Below, piece by piece: positions 33,506-42,504 of a DNA stretch of 64,000 nucleotides. The position numbers and the translations under genes are program-made. The stretch is taken from the NCBI GenBank assembly GCA_934771475.1, contig CAKVMD010000005.1, forward strand, positions 6,414-70,413. Reading direction: 5' to 3'. This DNA comes from an uncultured Clostridia bacterium. Lineage in GTDB: Bacteria > Bacillota > Clostridia > Christensenellales > UBA1242. Below the pieces are notes generated by a model. The model was not told the origin of the DNA. It did no database searches and saw nothing but the letters and a program-made list of their open reading frames with translations. Numbering within the stretch: position 1 is the first letter of the stretch; each line of letters opens with the position of its first letter.

Positions 33506-35578
33506 ATGGCTAATAATCTAGAAATGACTAGAAACGTTGGTATCATGGCTCACATCGATGCTGGTAAGACAACCACAACAGAAAGAATTCTTTTCTATAC
33601 TGGTAAAAGCCACAAAATCGGCGAAGTTCATGACGGCGCTGCAACCATGGACTGGATGGAACAAGAGCAAGAAAGAGGTATTACAATCACTTCTGCTTGT
33701 ACTACTTGTTTCTGGAAAGACCACAAAATCAACATCATTGATACCCCAGGACACGTTGACTTCACTGTTGAAGTAGAACGTTCTCTTAAAGTTCTCGATG
33801 GTGCTGTGCTTGTTTTGTCTGCTCGTGATAAGGTTCAACCTCAAACTGAAACAGTTTGGCGTCAAGCAAACAAATACAAAGTTCCAACAATCATTTATGT
33901 AAACAAGATGGATAGAGATGCTGCCGACTTTTTTGGCTGTGTAGAGTCTATCGAACGCAGACTTAAAACAAAAGCTCTTCCTATTCAAATGCCTATCGGA
34001 GAGGCTGAGACATTCTCTGGAATTATCGACCTTCTTACAATGAAAGCCGAAATCTATAAGGACGACCTTGGAAAGGAAATCGAAATCACTGATATCCCTG
34101 CCGAACTTAAAGATAAAGCACAAAAGGCACACGATGAAATGATTGAAAAAATCGTTGAAACAGACGATGACCTTCTTGAAAGATACTTTGGTGGAGAGGA
34201 AATCTCTATTGAAGAACTCAAAAAGGCAATCAGAAAAGCAACTATTAACAAGACATTTGTTCCTGTTCTTTGCGGTTCTTCTTACAAGAACAAAGGTGTT
34301 CAAATGCTTCTTGATGCTATGGTTGACTATCTTCCAAGCCCACTTGATATTGACCACATCACTGGAATCAACCCAGACACTGGCGAGACTGAAACTCGTG
34401 CTCCTGATGCAAATCAACCTCTTGCAGGTCTTGCATTCAAAATTATGACTGACCCATTTGTTGGTGGACTTACTTTCTTCCGTGTTTATTCTGGAAAACT
34501 CACTGCTGGAAGTTATGTTTACAACTCAAACACAGGCAAAACTGAAAGAGTTGGTCGTCTTATCCGTATGCACGCTAACACTCGTCAAGAAATCACTGAG
34601 GTGGAAGCAGGTGATATTGCCGCTATCGTAGGACTTAAAGATACAATCACTGGACACACTCTTTGTGATGAAAAACACCCAATTCAACTTGAAAGTATGG
34701 AATTCCCAGAACCAGTTATTCAACTTGCTATCGAACCTAAAACAAAAGATATGCAAGAAAAAATGGCTCTCGCTCTTGCAAAACTTTCAAGAGAAGACCC
34801 TTCATTCAGAGTTTCAACAAACCAAGAAACTGGACAAACCCTTATCGCTGGTATGGGCGAACTTCACCTTGAAATTATTGTAGACAGACTTTTAAGAGAA
34901 TTCAAAGTTGAAGCAACTGTTGGTAAACCACAAGTTTCTTACCGTGAAGCAATTAAGAAAGCGGTTAGAGCAGAAGGTAAATTCATTCGTCAAAGCGGTG
35001 GTAAAGGTCAATATGGACACTGCGTTATTGAAATGGAACCACTTCCAGCTGGTAGCGGTTATGAATTTATTGATAAAACTGTTGGTGGATCAGTTCCTAA
35101 GGAATATATCCAACCTATCAATGTTGGTATCCAAGAGGCTCGTATGAATGGTGTCCTTGCTGGATATGAAACTGTTGATTTTAGAGTTACACTTGTTGAT
35201 GGTTCTTACCACGAAGTCGACTCTTCTGAAATGGCATTCAAAATCGCCGGTTCTATGGCATTCCAAGAGGGTGCTAAGGCCGCTGACCCAGTAATTTTGG
35301 AACCTATTATGAAAGTATCAGTTGAAGTTCCTGATGAATACCTTGGAACAGTTATGGGTAACCTCACTTCTCGTCGTGGTATGCTTACAGGTAACGAATC
35401 ATCTGCTGGAATTCAAATCGTTAACGCCGAAGTTCCACTTGCAGAAATGTTCGGTTATGCAACTGACCTTCGTTCACAAACACAAGGCAGAGGAAACTAT
35501 GTAATGGAACCACTTCGTTACCAAGAAGTTCCTAAGTCCATTGCCAACCAAATCATTGGCGAAAGAGCATCTAGATAA
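33506..35578 (+). CDS. fusA: Translation elongation factor G
   Basis: Ribosomal translocase GTPase, 690 residues. G1 motif AHIDAGKTTTTERIL, switch region RGITITSA, DTPGHVDF and NKMD, then domains II-V with IAGMGELHLEI. The gene follows rpsG by 143 bp; that spacer carries a GGGGC-TT-GCCCC hairpin. AAGGAGAAA precedes the ATG. Confidence 0.98.
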   Translation: MANNLEMTRNVGIMAHIDAGKTTTTERILFYTGKSHKIGEVHDGAATMDWMEQEQERGITITSACTTCFWKDHKINIIDTPGHVDFTVEVERSLKVLDGAVLVLSARDKVQPQTETVWRQANKYKVPTIIYVNKMDRDAADFFGCVESIERRLKTKALPIQMPIGEAETFSGIIDLLTMKAEIYKDDLGKEIEITDIPAELKDKAQKAHDEMIEKIVETDDDLLERYFGGEEISIEELKKAIRKATINKTFVPVLCGSSYKNKGVQMLLDAMVDYLPSPLDIDHITGINPDTGETETRAPDANQPLAGLAFKIMTDPFVGGLTFFRVYSGKLTAGSYVYNSNTGKTERVGRLIRMHANTRQEITEVEAGDIAAIVGLKDTITGHTLCDEKHPIQLESMEFPEPVIQLAIEPKTKDMQEKMALALAKLSREDPSFRVSTNQETGQTLIAGMGELHLEIIVDRLLREFKVEATVGKPQVSYREAIKKAVRAEGKFIRQSGGKGQYGHCVIEMEPLPAGSGYEFIDKTVGGSVPKEYIQPINVGIQEARMNGVLAGYETVDFRVTLVDGSYHEVDSSEMAFKIAGSMAFQEGAKAADPVILEPIMKVSVEVPDEYLGTVMGNLTSRRGMLTGNESSAGIQIVNAEVPLAEMFGYATDLRSQTQGRGNYVMEPLRYQEVPKSIANQIIGERASR

Positions 35579-35700
35579 CTCGTCTAGACAAATTCAAACT
35601 GTTTTTTCTCGAAAGGGGATAAATTCTTCCTCTTTCGGAGAGAAATAGCCCTTTATAGGGCAAAAATATTAATTCTAGATGAAAATCTTGCAAAATTGTT

Positions 35701-35728
35701 TTGACTTTGCAAAAAAATATGCTAGAAT
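35701..35728 (+). promoter_or_regulatory. Internal promoter for tuf
   Basis: TTGACT (35701-35706), 16 bp, TAGAAT (35723-35728) preceded by TGC (extended -10). Allows tuf to be expressed above the rest of the operon. Confidence 0.75.
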
Positions 35729-35762
35729 ACCATTAGTAAGTTTAAAAAAGGAGATTTTTAAA

Positions 35763-36950
35763 ATGGCAGAAGCTTATGTTAGATCTAAGCCACACGTAAA
35801 TGTGGGAACAATCGGTCACGTTGACCACGGCAAAACTACTCTTACCGCCGCTATCACTATGCTTTACGGAACTCAAAAAATGAGATATGATGAAATCGAT
35901 AAAGCACCTGAAGAAAGAGCAAGAGGAATCACAATCAACACTGCACACGTTGAATATGAATCAGAGCACAGACACTATGCTCACGTAGACTGCCCAGGAC
36001 ACGCTGACTACGTTAAAAACATGATTACTGGTGCCGCACAAATGGACGGAGCTATCCTCGTTGTTGCTGCAACTGATGGTCCAATGCCTCAAACAAGAGA
36101 GCACATCCTTCTTGCAAGACAAGTTGGTGTTCCATACATCGTTGTTTTCATGAACAAAACTGATCAAGTTGACGACCCTGAACTTCTTGAACTCGTAGAA
36201 ATGGAAATCAGAGACCTTCTTACTGAGTACGGATTCCCAGGAGACACAACTCCAATCATCAAAGGTTCAGCACTCAAAGCTCTTGAAGCTGCTCAAGCTG
36301 GAAATGTAAATGACCCTGCTTGCGACTGCATCAGACAACTTGTTGACGCTCTTGATTCTTATATCCCAGAGCCAGCAAGAGAAACTGACAAACCTTTCCT
36401 TATGCCTGTTGAAGACGTTTTCACAATCACTGGTCGTGGAACTGTTGCAACTGGTAGAGTTGAAAGAGGACAAGTTAAAGTTGGTGATACAGTTGAAATC
36501 GTTGGTCTTGGCGAAAGCAAACAAACAGTAGTTACTGGTGTGGAAATGTTCCACAAGTCTCTTGACGCTGCAATCGCAGGAGATAACGCTGGTCTTCTTC
36601 TTCGTGGTATCCAAAGATCAGATATCGAAAGAGGACAAGTTCTTTGCAAACCAGGTTCAATTCACCCACACACAAAATTCACTGCTGAAGTTTACGTTCT
36701 TAAGAAAGAAGAAGGTGGCCGTCATACTCCATTCTTCAATGGTTACAGACCACAATTCTATTTCAGAACAACAGACATCACTGGTGTTATCGAACTTGAA
36801 AAGGGCGTAGAAATGGTTATGCCTGGCGACCACGTTAATATGACAATCACTCTTATTAACCCAGTTGCTATCGAACAAGGACTTCGTTTCGCTATCCGTG
36901 AAGGTGGCAGAACAGTTGGTTCTGGTGTTGTTTCTACAATCATCGAGTAA
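35763..36950 (+). CDS. tuf: Translation elongation factor Tu
   Basis: 395 residues. Delivers aminoacyl-tRNA to the ribosome. G1 GHVDHGKTTLTAAI, DCPGHADYVKNM and NKTD are visible, and the C-terminal domains 2 and 3 are complete (ends GRTVGSGVVSTIIE). ATG 35763 has AAAAGGAG upstream; the longer frame from 35679 includes the promoter and is not coding. Last gene of the str operon. Confidence 0.98.
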   Translation: MAEAYVRSKPHVNVGTIGHVDHGKTTLTAAITMLYGTQKMRYDEIDKAPEERARGITINTAHVEYESEHRHYAHVDCPGHADYVKNMITGAAQMDGAILVVAATDGPMPQTREHILLARQVGVPYIVVFMNKTDQVDDPELLELVEMEIRDLLTEYGFPGDTTPIIKGSALKALEAAQAGNVNDPACDCIRQLVDALDSYIPEPARETDKPFLMPVEDVFTITGRGTVATGRVERGQVKVGDTVEIVGLGESKQTVVTGVEMFHKSLDAAIAGDNAGLLLRGIQRSDIERGQVLCKPGSIHPHTKFTAEVYVLKKEEGGRHTPFFNGYRPQFYFRTTDITGVIELEKGVEMVMPGDHVNMTITLINPVAIEQGLRFAIREGGRTVGSGVVSTIIE

Positions 36951-36965
36951 TCTAAATAGAAAAAC

Positions 36966-36999
36966 AAAAAGAACAAACAAATTGTTTGTTCTTTTTTTG
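36966..36999 (+). terminator. Terminator of the str operon
   Basis: A perfect palindrome centred at about 36981 (AAAGAACAAACAA/TTGTTTGTTCTTT) followed by T residues. The spacer 37000-37222 has AT-rich repeats of AAAGGAATAA and no gene. Confidence 0.85.
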
Positions 37000-37222
37000 T
37001 CGTTTTGTTTTCTTTTACTTTCATCCAAGTGCCTTTTGGGAGATTAGGGAAATATACCTTTATTAAAAAGGCTTAAAGATAAGATTTAAAGGAATAATAA
37101 AAAACAAGATTAAAAGGAATAATTAAAAACAAGCCAAATTAAGTGAATTTGCTGTTCATTTAAAAGGGCTTGTTTTTTTGATTTAAATGATGGCGCGATG
37201 CTTTTTTGTTGTTAAGAACCTA

Positions 37223-37537
37223 TTATTTTAACTTTTTCATAAGTTCGACAATGGTTTTCTTACTTTCGGGAGATAATGCACTATAAAGTTCAAGAATATT
37301 TTTATCTTCTTTGTTATAGTTTTCACCTAGATAGAAAAAGTCTTGTGGAGTTATGCCTACTATTTCACAAAAATCAAGTAAGGTTTTTACTTTAAGTTCT
37401 ATGCTTTTGTTTTCAATCGTTTTCATAAATTGAGGATTGTATCCCAATCTTGCGCTTGTTTCTCTTAATGATAAGTTGGCATTCGTTCTAAAATATCCTA
37501 TTCGATTTATAATCTCATCGTAATTTATTTCTTTCAT
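37223..37537 (-). CDS. XRE-family transcriptional regulator
   Basis: 104 residues with a helix-turn-helix at about 15-65 (IGYFRTNANLSLRETSARLGYNPQFMKTIENKS) and a short helical tail for dimerisation. A GGAGCC site lies before the ATG. It is divergent from the gene at 37787 across a 249-bp region that contains inverted repeats, so it may control itself and that gene. Confidence 0.88.
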   Translation of the reverse strand: MKEINYDEIINRIGYFRTNANLSLRETSARLGYNPQFMKTIENKSIELKVKTLLDFCEIVGITPQDFFYLGENYNKEDKNILELYSALSPESKKTIVELMKKLK

Positions 37538-37623
37538 TGCTGGCTCCTAGTTATATTTTAGGATAAGTTGTTAGATTTAATGCGTGAGTGATTACACTAA
37601 ATAAATCAAAAAAGTATATAAAT

Positions 37624-37669
37624 GAGTTGACTATTAACTCGTTTTTGGCAAAATGGGTTAATGGTAGTC
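37624..37669. promoter_or_regulatory. Candidate operator inverted repeats
   Basis: GAGTT (37624-37628) and AACTC (37636-37640) form one inverted repeat. GACTATTAAC (37629-37638) also pairs imperfectly with GTTAATGGTAGTC (37657-37669). Both lie between the XRE gene and its divergent neighbour. Confidence 0.4.
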
Positions 37670-37727
37670 TCACGGGGAAATAACGATTGTAAAATGTCTA
37701 CTCAATAACCAATGAAAAAATCTCATA

Positions 37728-37756
37728 TTGACAATTTTGTCGAATAATAGTATAAT
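37728..37756 (+). promoter_or_regulatory. Promoter of the WG-repeat-like gene
   Basis: TTGACA (37728-37733), 17 bp, TATAAT (37751-37756): consensus sigma-A promoter, 30 bp before the start codon. Confidence 0.9.
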
Positions 37757-37786
37757 GTTGTTAGACAAACACAAGGTGAGGGATAT

Positions 37787-38623
37787 ATGGAATTACAAGA
37801 TTTGCAACAAAATAATTTAAAAGAACTTGAAGGGCGCGTTGCAGGAGAATATGAAAAAATTGTTTCTTGTGCAGACCATGTGCTTTTGGTTGAGCGCAAT
37901 CCACAAGAATTTCAATATGTAGGTAAAAAATGGGAGAGTGGAATTTTGGCAAAAGCAAATCCATTTTCTTATGGTTTGGGTCTTGCTAAAAGGACTGAGG
38001 GCAGAGGCTTTGTTTTTTTCGATAAGCGAGGAAAAGAAAGCGAAGAATTTTATTATGCAGATGATTATCACGGGAAAGTTGCGCTTGTCCAACCTACAAA
38101 AAATGGCGCTTACTATTTTAGAAGCCCAAAAGGCGACCTTTCTTCTCCTATGGAAATGGCTGGTTCATACAGTGATGGTTACTATGTAGTAAAATTGCCA
38201 AGTGAAAATTGTTACAGATTTGCAAATGCAGATGGTGAAATTAGCGTAGATTCTTTTGCACAAGCGAATGGCTTTAATGGTGGTTTTGCACTTGTATGCA
38301 CAGAAGGGGTTGTTGAGCCTTATTATCGCGATATGCTGGGTCGTCTCAGTGAAAAAGAAACAAAATCTGGAAGAGATTTCTATCTTTTTGTCAATGGCTT
38401 ATTGAAATTAAATGAACTTAATGACAAATACTTTGAAGATGAAGATTTTGCTCGTGGCGTGATTGAGTTTGTTAAAAGAAAAACCGCTTGTTATTATAGG
38501 GAAGCGATAGAGCGCAAGGATAAACAAGAAGTGCTTGCAGAGTGTCGCGAAGCTTTTTCTTATGTCATTCAACGCTCACCTTATCTTGGATTTTGCGACC
38601 TTATAATCAATCCAGAAAGATAA
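37787..38623 (+). CDS. WG-repeat-like protein of unknown function
   Basis: 278 residues, no signal peptide. Residues 45-200 contain repeated short beta units with aromatic-Gly pairs (FSYGLGLAKRTEGRGFVFFDKRGKE, YHGKVALVQPTKNGAYYFR, GSYSDGYYVVKLPSENCYRFANADGE). This is the pattern of degenerate WG beta-propeller repeats. A helical C-terminus follows. GGTGAGGG precedes the ATG. Function unknown; it may be the target of the divergent XRE regulator. Confidence 0.65.
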   Translation: MELQDLQQNNLKELEGRVAGEYEKIVSCADHVLLVERNPQEFQYVGKKWESGILAKANPFSYGLGLAKRTEGRGFVFFDKRGKESEEFYYADDYHGKVALVQPTKNGAYYFRSPKGDLSSPMEMAGSYSDGYYVVKLPSENCYRFANADGEISVDSFAQANGFNGGFALVCTEGVVEPYYRDMLGRLSEKETKSGRDFYLFVNGLLKLNELNDKYFEDEDFARGVIEFVKRKTACYYREAIERKDKQEVLAECREAFSYVIQRSPYLGFCDLIINPER

Positions 38624-38652
38624 ATTAATAAATTTCGCACAAAAATTACTAT

Positions 38653-38676
38653 AAAAGGGGTAAATACCCTTTTTAT
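38653..38676 (+). terminator. Weak terminator before sepF
   Basis: AAAGGGGTA pairs with TACCCTTTT (one G-T pair) and a T-run follows. Confidence 0.6.
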
Positions 38677-38718
38677 TTTTCTTAAATTATGTTAAAATGA
38701 TTACACTTGGAGGAGAAT

Positions 38719-39084
38719 ATGGGATTCTGGGGAGGAATTTTTAAGGCTCTTGGGTTTGAAGGTGATAAAAAGGTTAAGAGTAAGTCTGTCAAACCAAAGG
38801 CTACATATAATCTTAATGAAGAGGGACAAACGCGTCCAGACGAAATAGACGGAGTGCCTGTTTATTATCCAGAAAACACTGAACAGGCAAAAGAATTTTC
38901 TATTTTTGTTAAAAAGGACAAGGCGATTATAATTTCACTTGATTCATGTACGCGTGAGCTTGGCAAAGAAGTCCTTGCTTTTTTAAAAGGATTTTGCCAC
39001 GGTGCTGACGCGAAAATGGTCTCTTTAAGAGATGATGAGGGGTTATATCTAATTTTGCCAAAAGGAGTTGAAATTGAAGAATAA
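38719..39084 (+). CDS. Cell-division protein SepF-like
   Basis: 121 residues. SepF binds FtsZ and tethers it to the membrane. The N-terminal amphipathic segment (MGFWGGIFKALGF) and the C-terminal domain (PENTEQAKEFSIFVKKDKAIIISLDSC, ending LYLILPKGVEIEE) match its layout, with a shorter linker than usual (typical SepF about 150). GGAGGAG before ATG 38719 fixes the start. Overlaps the lspA start by 11 nt. Confidence 0.82.
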   Translation: MGFWGGIFKALGFEGDKKVKSKSVKPKATYNLNEEGQTRPDEIDGVPVYYPENTEQAKEFSIFVKKDKAIIISLDSCTRELGKEVLAFLKGFCHGADAKMVSLRDDEGLYLILPKGVEIEE

Positions 39085-39655
39085 AAGACTTTTTTGGAAT
39101 ATTTTTCTTTGTGGAGTTTTGACGATTGTGGCTTTGACGCTTGACCTCGTGATAAAGGCTGTAATGTTTAAAAAACTTCCAAATGAAGGCGACAGCATGG
39201 ACGGAATTAACGGTTTTTTCAATTTTGTTCATGTTGAAAATGGTGGCGCCGGATATGGAGTTTTGAGTGGGAAGAGGTTTTTGCTTATTTCCATTTCAAT
39301 CATTGTTCTTTCGGCGTACATTGTGTATTATGTCCTTGATGCCAAAAAGAACAAAAATAAAACGAGTTTCCTTTTGTCAACTTCGCTGGGACTAATCACT
39401 GGCGGGTGTTTAGGCAACCTTGTTGACCGCATTTTCATTGGTAAAGTAAGAGATTTTATACACTTGCAATTTATGACTTTCCCGGTTTTTAATATTGCTG
39501 ACATTTGCCTTACCATAGGCGTGATTTTGGCAATAATTTATTTCATTTTCATTTATCCACGAATAGAAAAGAAGCGTGCACAAGAAATAAAAGATAATTC
39601 ATCTTCGCCAGCGGTTACAATTTCGTTGCCAGACGAAGAGAAAGAGGATAAATAA
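39074..39655 (+). CDS. lspA: Lipoprotein signal peptidase (signal peptidase II)
   Basis: 193 residues, four membrane spans. Cleaves lipoprotein signal peptides after lipidation. Conserved: D in LTLDLVIK, NGGAGYGVLSG (for NxGAAF), GGCLGNLVDRI and FNIADICLTIGV carrying the catalytic aspartates. The start is TTG; TTG 39074 lies 6 nt after AAAGGAG, better than TTG 39068. The last 35 residues are a charged tail. Followed by rluD, the typical lspA-rluD order. Confidence 0.93.
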   Translation: MKNKRLFWNIFLCGVLTIVALTLDLVIKAVMFKKLPNEGDSMDGINGFFNFVHVENGGAGYGVLSGKRFLLISISIIVLSAYIVYYVLDAKKNKNKTSFLLSTSLGLITGGCLGNLVDRIFIGKVRDFIHLQFMTFPVFNIADICLTIGVILAIIYFIFIYPRIEKKRAQEIKDNSSSPAVTISLPDEEKEDK

Positions 39656-40560
39656 TGCAGGGGCAATTTGTAATTGAAAAAGATGAGGTGGGGCAAAGAC
39701 TCGACCTGATTTTTTCGTCTCATTATCCACAGTTGTCGCGCTCGCACATTAAAACTTTGATTGATGAAGGTAAAATCCTTTTAAATGGCAAAGTTGTAAA
39801 GAGTGGTGAAAAGGTTAAAGAGGGGGAAGTTGTCTCATTTGATTTCGAAGAAAACAAGCCTCTTGAAGCGAAGCCCCAGCAGGTTGATTTTGAAATTATT
39901 TATGAAGATGCCGACTTGCTGGTCATCAATAAACCCCAAGGGCTGGTTGTTCATCCATGTTCATCTACAAAAGACGGAACGCTTGTAAACGGGCTCTTGT
40001 ACGCTATCAAAGATTTGAGTGGCATAAACGGGGTTTTGCGTCCTGGAATTGTGCATAGGCTTGACAAGAACACATCGGGGCTTATGCTGGTTGCAAAAAA
40101 TGATTTTGCTCACAAAATTCTTGCCGAAGAAATAAAAAACAAGACTTGTCATCGCATTTATGTCGCTCTTTGTGAGGGTGAATTCAAAACAGATAGTGGC
40201 GTAATTGAAACCTTTATAGACAGGGATAAGAAAGACCGCAAAAAGATGGCCGTTTCTAGCACTGGCAAATGGGCGGTTACAGAATACAAAGTTCTTAAAT
40301 ATTACGAAGGCAAAACACTGGTGGAATTTTCTCTCAAAACGGGGCGAACACATCAAATTCGAGTTCATTGCGCTCAGGTTTTGAAGCATCCAATAGTAGG
40401 GGATGATGTCTATGGAAAGGCAGAAAAGTCTCTTAAAGGGCAACTTCTTCATTCTAAGAAAATAGAGTTTGTTCACCCAAGGACGGGGCAAAACATGGCT
40501 TTTGAGGTTGATTTGCCAGATTACTTCAAAAAACAACTTGAAAAATTGAAAGAGGCGTAA
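39655..40560 (+). CDS. rluD: 23S rRNA pseudouridine synthase RluD-type
   Basis: 301 residues. An N-terminal S4-like RNA-binding domain (QRLDLIFSSHYPQLSRSHIKTLIDEGKILLNG) is followed by the catalytic domain with HRLDKNTSGLML (catalytic Asp) and GRTHQIRVH. Isomerises uridines in helix 69 of 23S rRNA, or a related site. ATG 39655 overlaps the lspA stop by one base. Confidence 0.93.
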   Translation: MQGQFVIEKDEVGQRLDLIFSSHYPQLSRSHIKTLIDEGKILLNGKVVKSGEKVKEGEVVSFDFEENKPLEAKPQQVDFEIIYEDADLLVINKPQGLVVHPCSSTKDGTLVNGLLYAIKDLSGINGVLRPGIVHRLDKNTSGLMLVAKNDFAHKILAEEIKNKTCHRIYVALCEGEFKTDSGVIETFIDRDKKDRKKMAVSSTGKWAVTEYKVLKYYEGKTLVEFSLKTGRTHQIRVHCAQVLKHPIVGDDVYGKAEKSLKGQLLHSKKIEFVHPRTGQNMAFEVDLPDYFKKQLEKLKEA

Positions 40561-40564
40561 AAAG

Positions 40565-40600
40565 AAGCACATTTTGCAAGGGCAAAATGTGCTTTTCTTT
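40565..40600 (+). terminator. Terminator after rluD
   Basis: AAGCACATTTTGC (40565-40577) pairs with GCAAAATGTGCTT (40582-40594), T-rich tail. Confidence 0.85.
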
Positions 40601-40642
40601 CGCCTAAGGCGAAAGGTAGGCTTTGGCTTAGGCGCCAAAGCC
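40601..40642. repeat. GC-rich overlapping palindromes
   Basis: GGCTTTGG pairs with CCAAAGCC (40619-40642), and CGCCTAAG with CTTAGGCG (40601-40634). These alternatives cannot form together. Nothing coding; no other signal between 40643 and 40789. Confidence 0.5.
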
Positions 40643-40789
40643 ACTTTTTACGCGCATTCAGTTCAAAGTGTTTAGTGCGCATCAACTAGTTAACAAGGCT
40701 ATTGTTATAAAACCTTTCCCTAAGAAAAATCACTTTTTACACCCCACAATAAAAATATCGCAAATTTTCAAGTCTTTTTTAAGCGCAAA

Positions 40790-40860
40790 AAAACACGGTT
40801 ATTATTGGGCGCAATTTTAAAACCTTTAATAAGGTAACGCTCATATAAAAACCGTGTTTT
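40790..40860 (-). terminator. Terminator of the PH-domain gene pair
   Basis: AAAACACGGTT (40790-40800) pairs with AACCGTGTTTT (40850-40860) across a long loop with an inner CCTTTAATAAGG hairpin. Read on the minus strand, a T-run follows. Confidence 0.7.
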
Positions 40861-40870
40861 AAATAGTTGT

Positions 40871-41245
40871 TTATCCCATGAATTCGCGAAGTGTAACTTG
40901 TTTTTTCCTTCTCTCTATTTCAATAAGGTCGCTTATCATATCCCTTATTTTAAGTGGATTTTTAATTCTTCTTAAATGGAAAACTGGTGCATGGTCATCA
41001 TTTGAAGTAATTTCAATAGTCCCAGTTCTAAAAAGTCTATCCCAAAATGAGATTTTTAGGCGCACATCTGTGCATCTGTAAACATTGATTTCGTCCACAA
41101 CAGAGTGAACTAAACCCTTGTGGCGGAAGAATTTAACCCATTCATCGCCCTTTTTTACGATATAATATCTGTAAAATGAAATTGGCATACCAAGATATCT
41201 TTTTCTATCTTGCCATAACACTTGGCAATCGCTATCAAATTTCAT
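40871..41245 (-). CDS. Bacterial PH-domain protein, paralogue 1
   Basis: 124 residues, almost entirely one bPH2-like domain: ISFYRYYIVKKGDEWVKFFRHKG, then WDRLFRTGTIEITSNDDHAPVFHLRRIKNP, the usual strand-helix ending. No membrane span. About 55% identical by eye to the neighbouring gene. GGAGGAG precedes the ATG. The role is unknown; such domains often bind membranes or oligomerise. Confidence 0.8.
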   Translation of the reverse strand: MKFDSDCQVLWQDRKRYLGMPISFYRYYIVKKGDEWVKFFRHKGLVHSVVDEINVYRCTDVRLKISFWDRLFRTGTIEITSNDDHAPVFHLRRIKNPLKIRDMISDLIEIERRKKQVTLREFMG

Positions 41246-41331
41246 ATTTCTCCTCCAAATTTATGGTAATTTTAACATATTTTTGTTAGTTTGTAAATAG
41301 AAAAAGAGAAATATAAAAAAAATCCAAACTG

Positions 41332-41706
41332 TTAAGCTTGGAATTCTGTGATACCGACATTGCGTTTCTTTCTTTCAAGTTCAATGGTGCTAGAAATTAA
41401 ATCTCTTACCTTATAAGGGTTTTTGATATTTCTTAAATGAAAAACAGGAGAGCTTACATCGTTTGATGTGATTTCGAGTGTGCCTGTCTTAAAAATTTTA
41501 TCTCCCAAAGTTTGGCTCATAGAGACATCTTTGCATCTATAAACGTTTGTTTCGTCAATAACTGCGCTAAAAAAGCCTTTATGACGGAAAAATTTGACCC
41601 ATTGTCCCTCTTTTTTAACAAGATAATAACGGGTAAAGGAAATAGGCATCCCCCAGTATCTTCTTCTATCATGCCAGATAACTTGGCAATCTTTATCAAA
41701 TTTCAT
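41332..41706 (-). CDS. Bacterial PH-domain protein, paralogue 2
   Basis: 124 residues starting MKFDKDCQVIWHDRRRYWGM, colinear with paralogue 1. ATG 41706 has AAGGAG 6 nt upstream; a longer frame to 41751 has no site. The conserved core GTLEITSNDVSSPVFHLRNIKNP is the PH2 signature. Tandem duplication on the minus strand; each copy has its own ribosome site. Confidence 0.8.
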   Translation of the reverse strand: MKFDKDCQVIWHDRRRYWGMPISFTRYYLVKKEGQWVKFFRHKGFFSAVIDETNVYRCKDVSMSQTLGDKIFKTGTLEITSNDVSSPVFHLRNIKNPYKVRDLISSTIELERKKRNVGITEFQA

Positions 41707-41893
41707 ATGCACTCCTTTGTAAGGAAAAATTCTTTCAATTTTCTCTTGCATATATTTTATATTAAAATTGTCAGTTTGTAAAGAATTTTTTTGTTTTTTT
41801 AACTATTTTATTGTTTTTACAAGTTTTAGACTAATTGTTTGGCGAGAAAAAGCACAAAGAAAAAACAATTACAATCGCGAAACTCATGCACGC

Positions 41894-41924
41894 AAAAAAA
41901 GATAGGCATTGCGCCTATCTTTTT
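41894..41924 (-). terminator. Terminator of the Cys/Gly-rich gene
   Basis: AAAAGATAGGC (41897-41907) pairs with GCCTATCTTTT (41913-41923); T-run on the minus strand. Confidence 0.85.
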
Positions 41925-41946
41925 GTCAAACAAGGTTCGTGCTGTC

Positions 41947-42147
41947 TTATTTGCAGCCACAGCCGTTGCCACATCCGCCACAAAGGAGCAAAATGAGAAG
42001 AAGGGTGCATAAATCAATTCCGCAACCGCCATTTCCATTACCGCAGAGGCATTGAAGCAAAAGCAAGAGAACAATGATTGAGCAGCAATCACACCCGCCC
42101 GTAGTGAAACCGTTGCCACCACAAGTGTTATTGTTGAAAAAGTTCAT
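41947..42147 (-). CDS. Cys/Gly/Leu-rich small protein, possible coat or sporulation protein
   Basis: 66 residues; alternating Cys/Gly clusters (CGGNGF, GGCDCC, CGGCGNGCGCK) and two Leu-rich hydrophobic runs (SIIVLLLLLQCL, LCTLLLILLL). TAGGAGGAAAC precedes the ATG, so translation is likely. The family is not recognised, but the composition is like short hydrophobic Cys/Gly proteins found in spore coats of Firmicutes. Monocistronic. Confidence 0.65.
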   Translation of the reverse strand: MNFFNNNTCGGNGFTTGGCDCCSIIVLLLLLQCLCGNGNGGCGIDLCTLLLILLLCGGCGNGCGCK

Positions 42148-42432
42148 TTGTTTCCTCCTAAATCTTATGTAATTGAAAGCATTGCTTTCACACTAACATA
42201 CTATTTCATTTTTCGCTTAAATGTTACAAAATAAGCCAAAAAGTTTTTACCCGCGGTTTTTTACAAGAATTTAAAGGATTGAAAATCGTCAAAAATAGAC
42301 CTTTTTTGACAGCATAAATCTTGCTTTAACTCAAACAATAACCTTGAAAAATATTAAACTTATCCGTAAAGAAAAATTCGACCTTTTCTTTTGATTTAAG
42401 CTCATGTTTTTCATTTAATCTAGCGAATTTTG
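42148..42432. other. Intergenic region without a gene
   Basis: GAAAGCATTGCTTTC (42175-42189) is a perfect short palindrome 28 bp upstream of the Cys/Gly-rich gene and may be an operator. Nothing else supported. Confidence 0.4.
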
Positions 42433-42461
42433 TTGACTTATAGACAAAAATAGTTTAGAAT
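42433..42461 (+). promoter_or_regulatory. Promoter of the large surface protein gene
   Basis: TTGACT (42433-42438), 17 bp, TAGAAT (42456-42461), 44 bp upstream of the start codon. Confidence 0.75.
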
Positions 42462-42504
42462 AGACTTGTTATAAAATAATTATCATTATGCGAGGTTTAC
42501 AATT

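Noticed and set aside
33518..34417. 299-codon minus-strand ORF opposite fusA
   Set aside because: Antisense shadow caused by codon bias; the fusA frame is certain.
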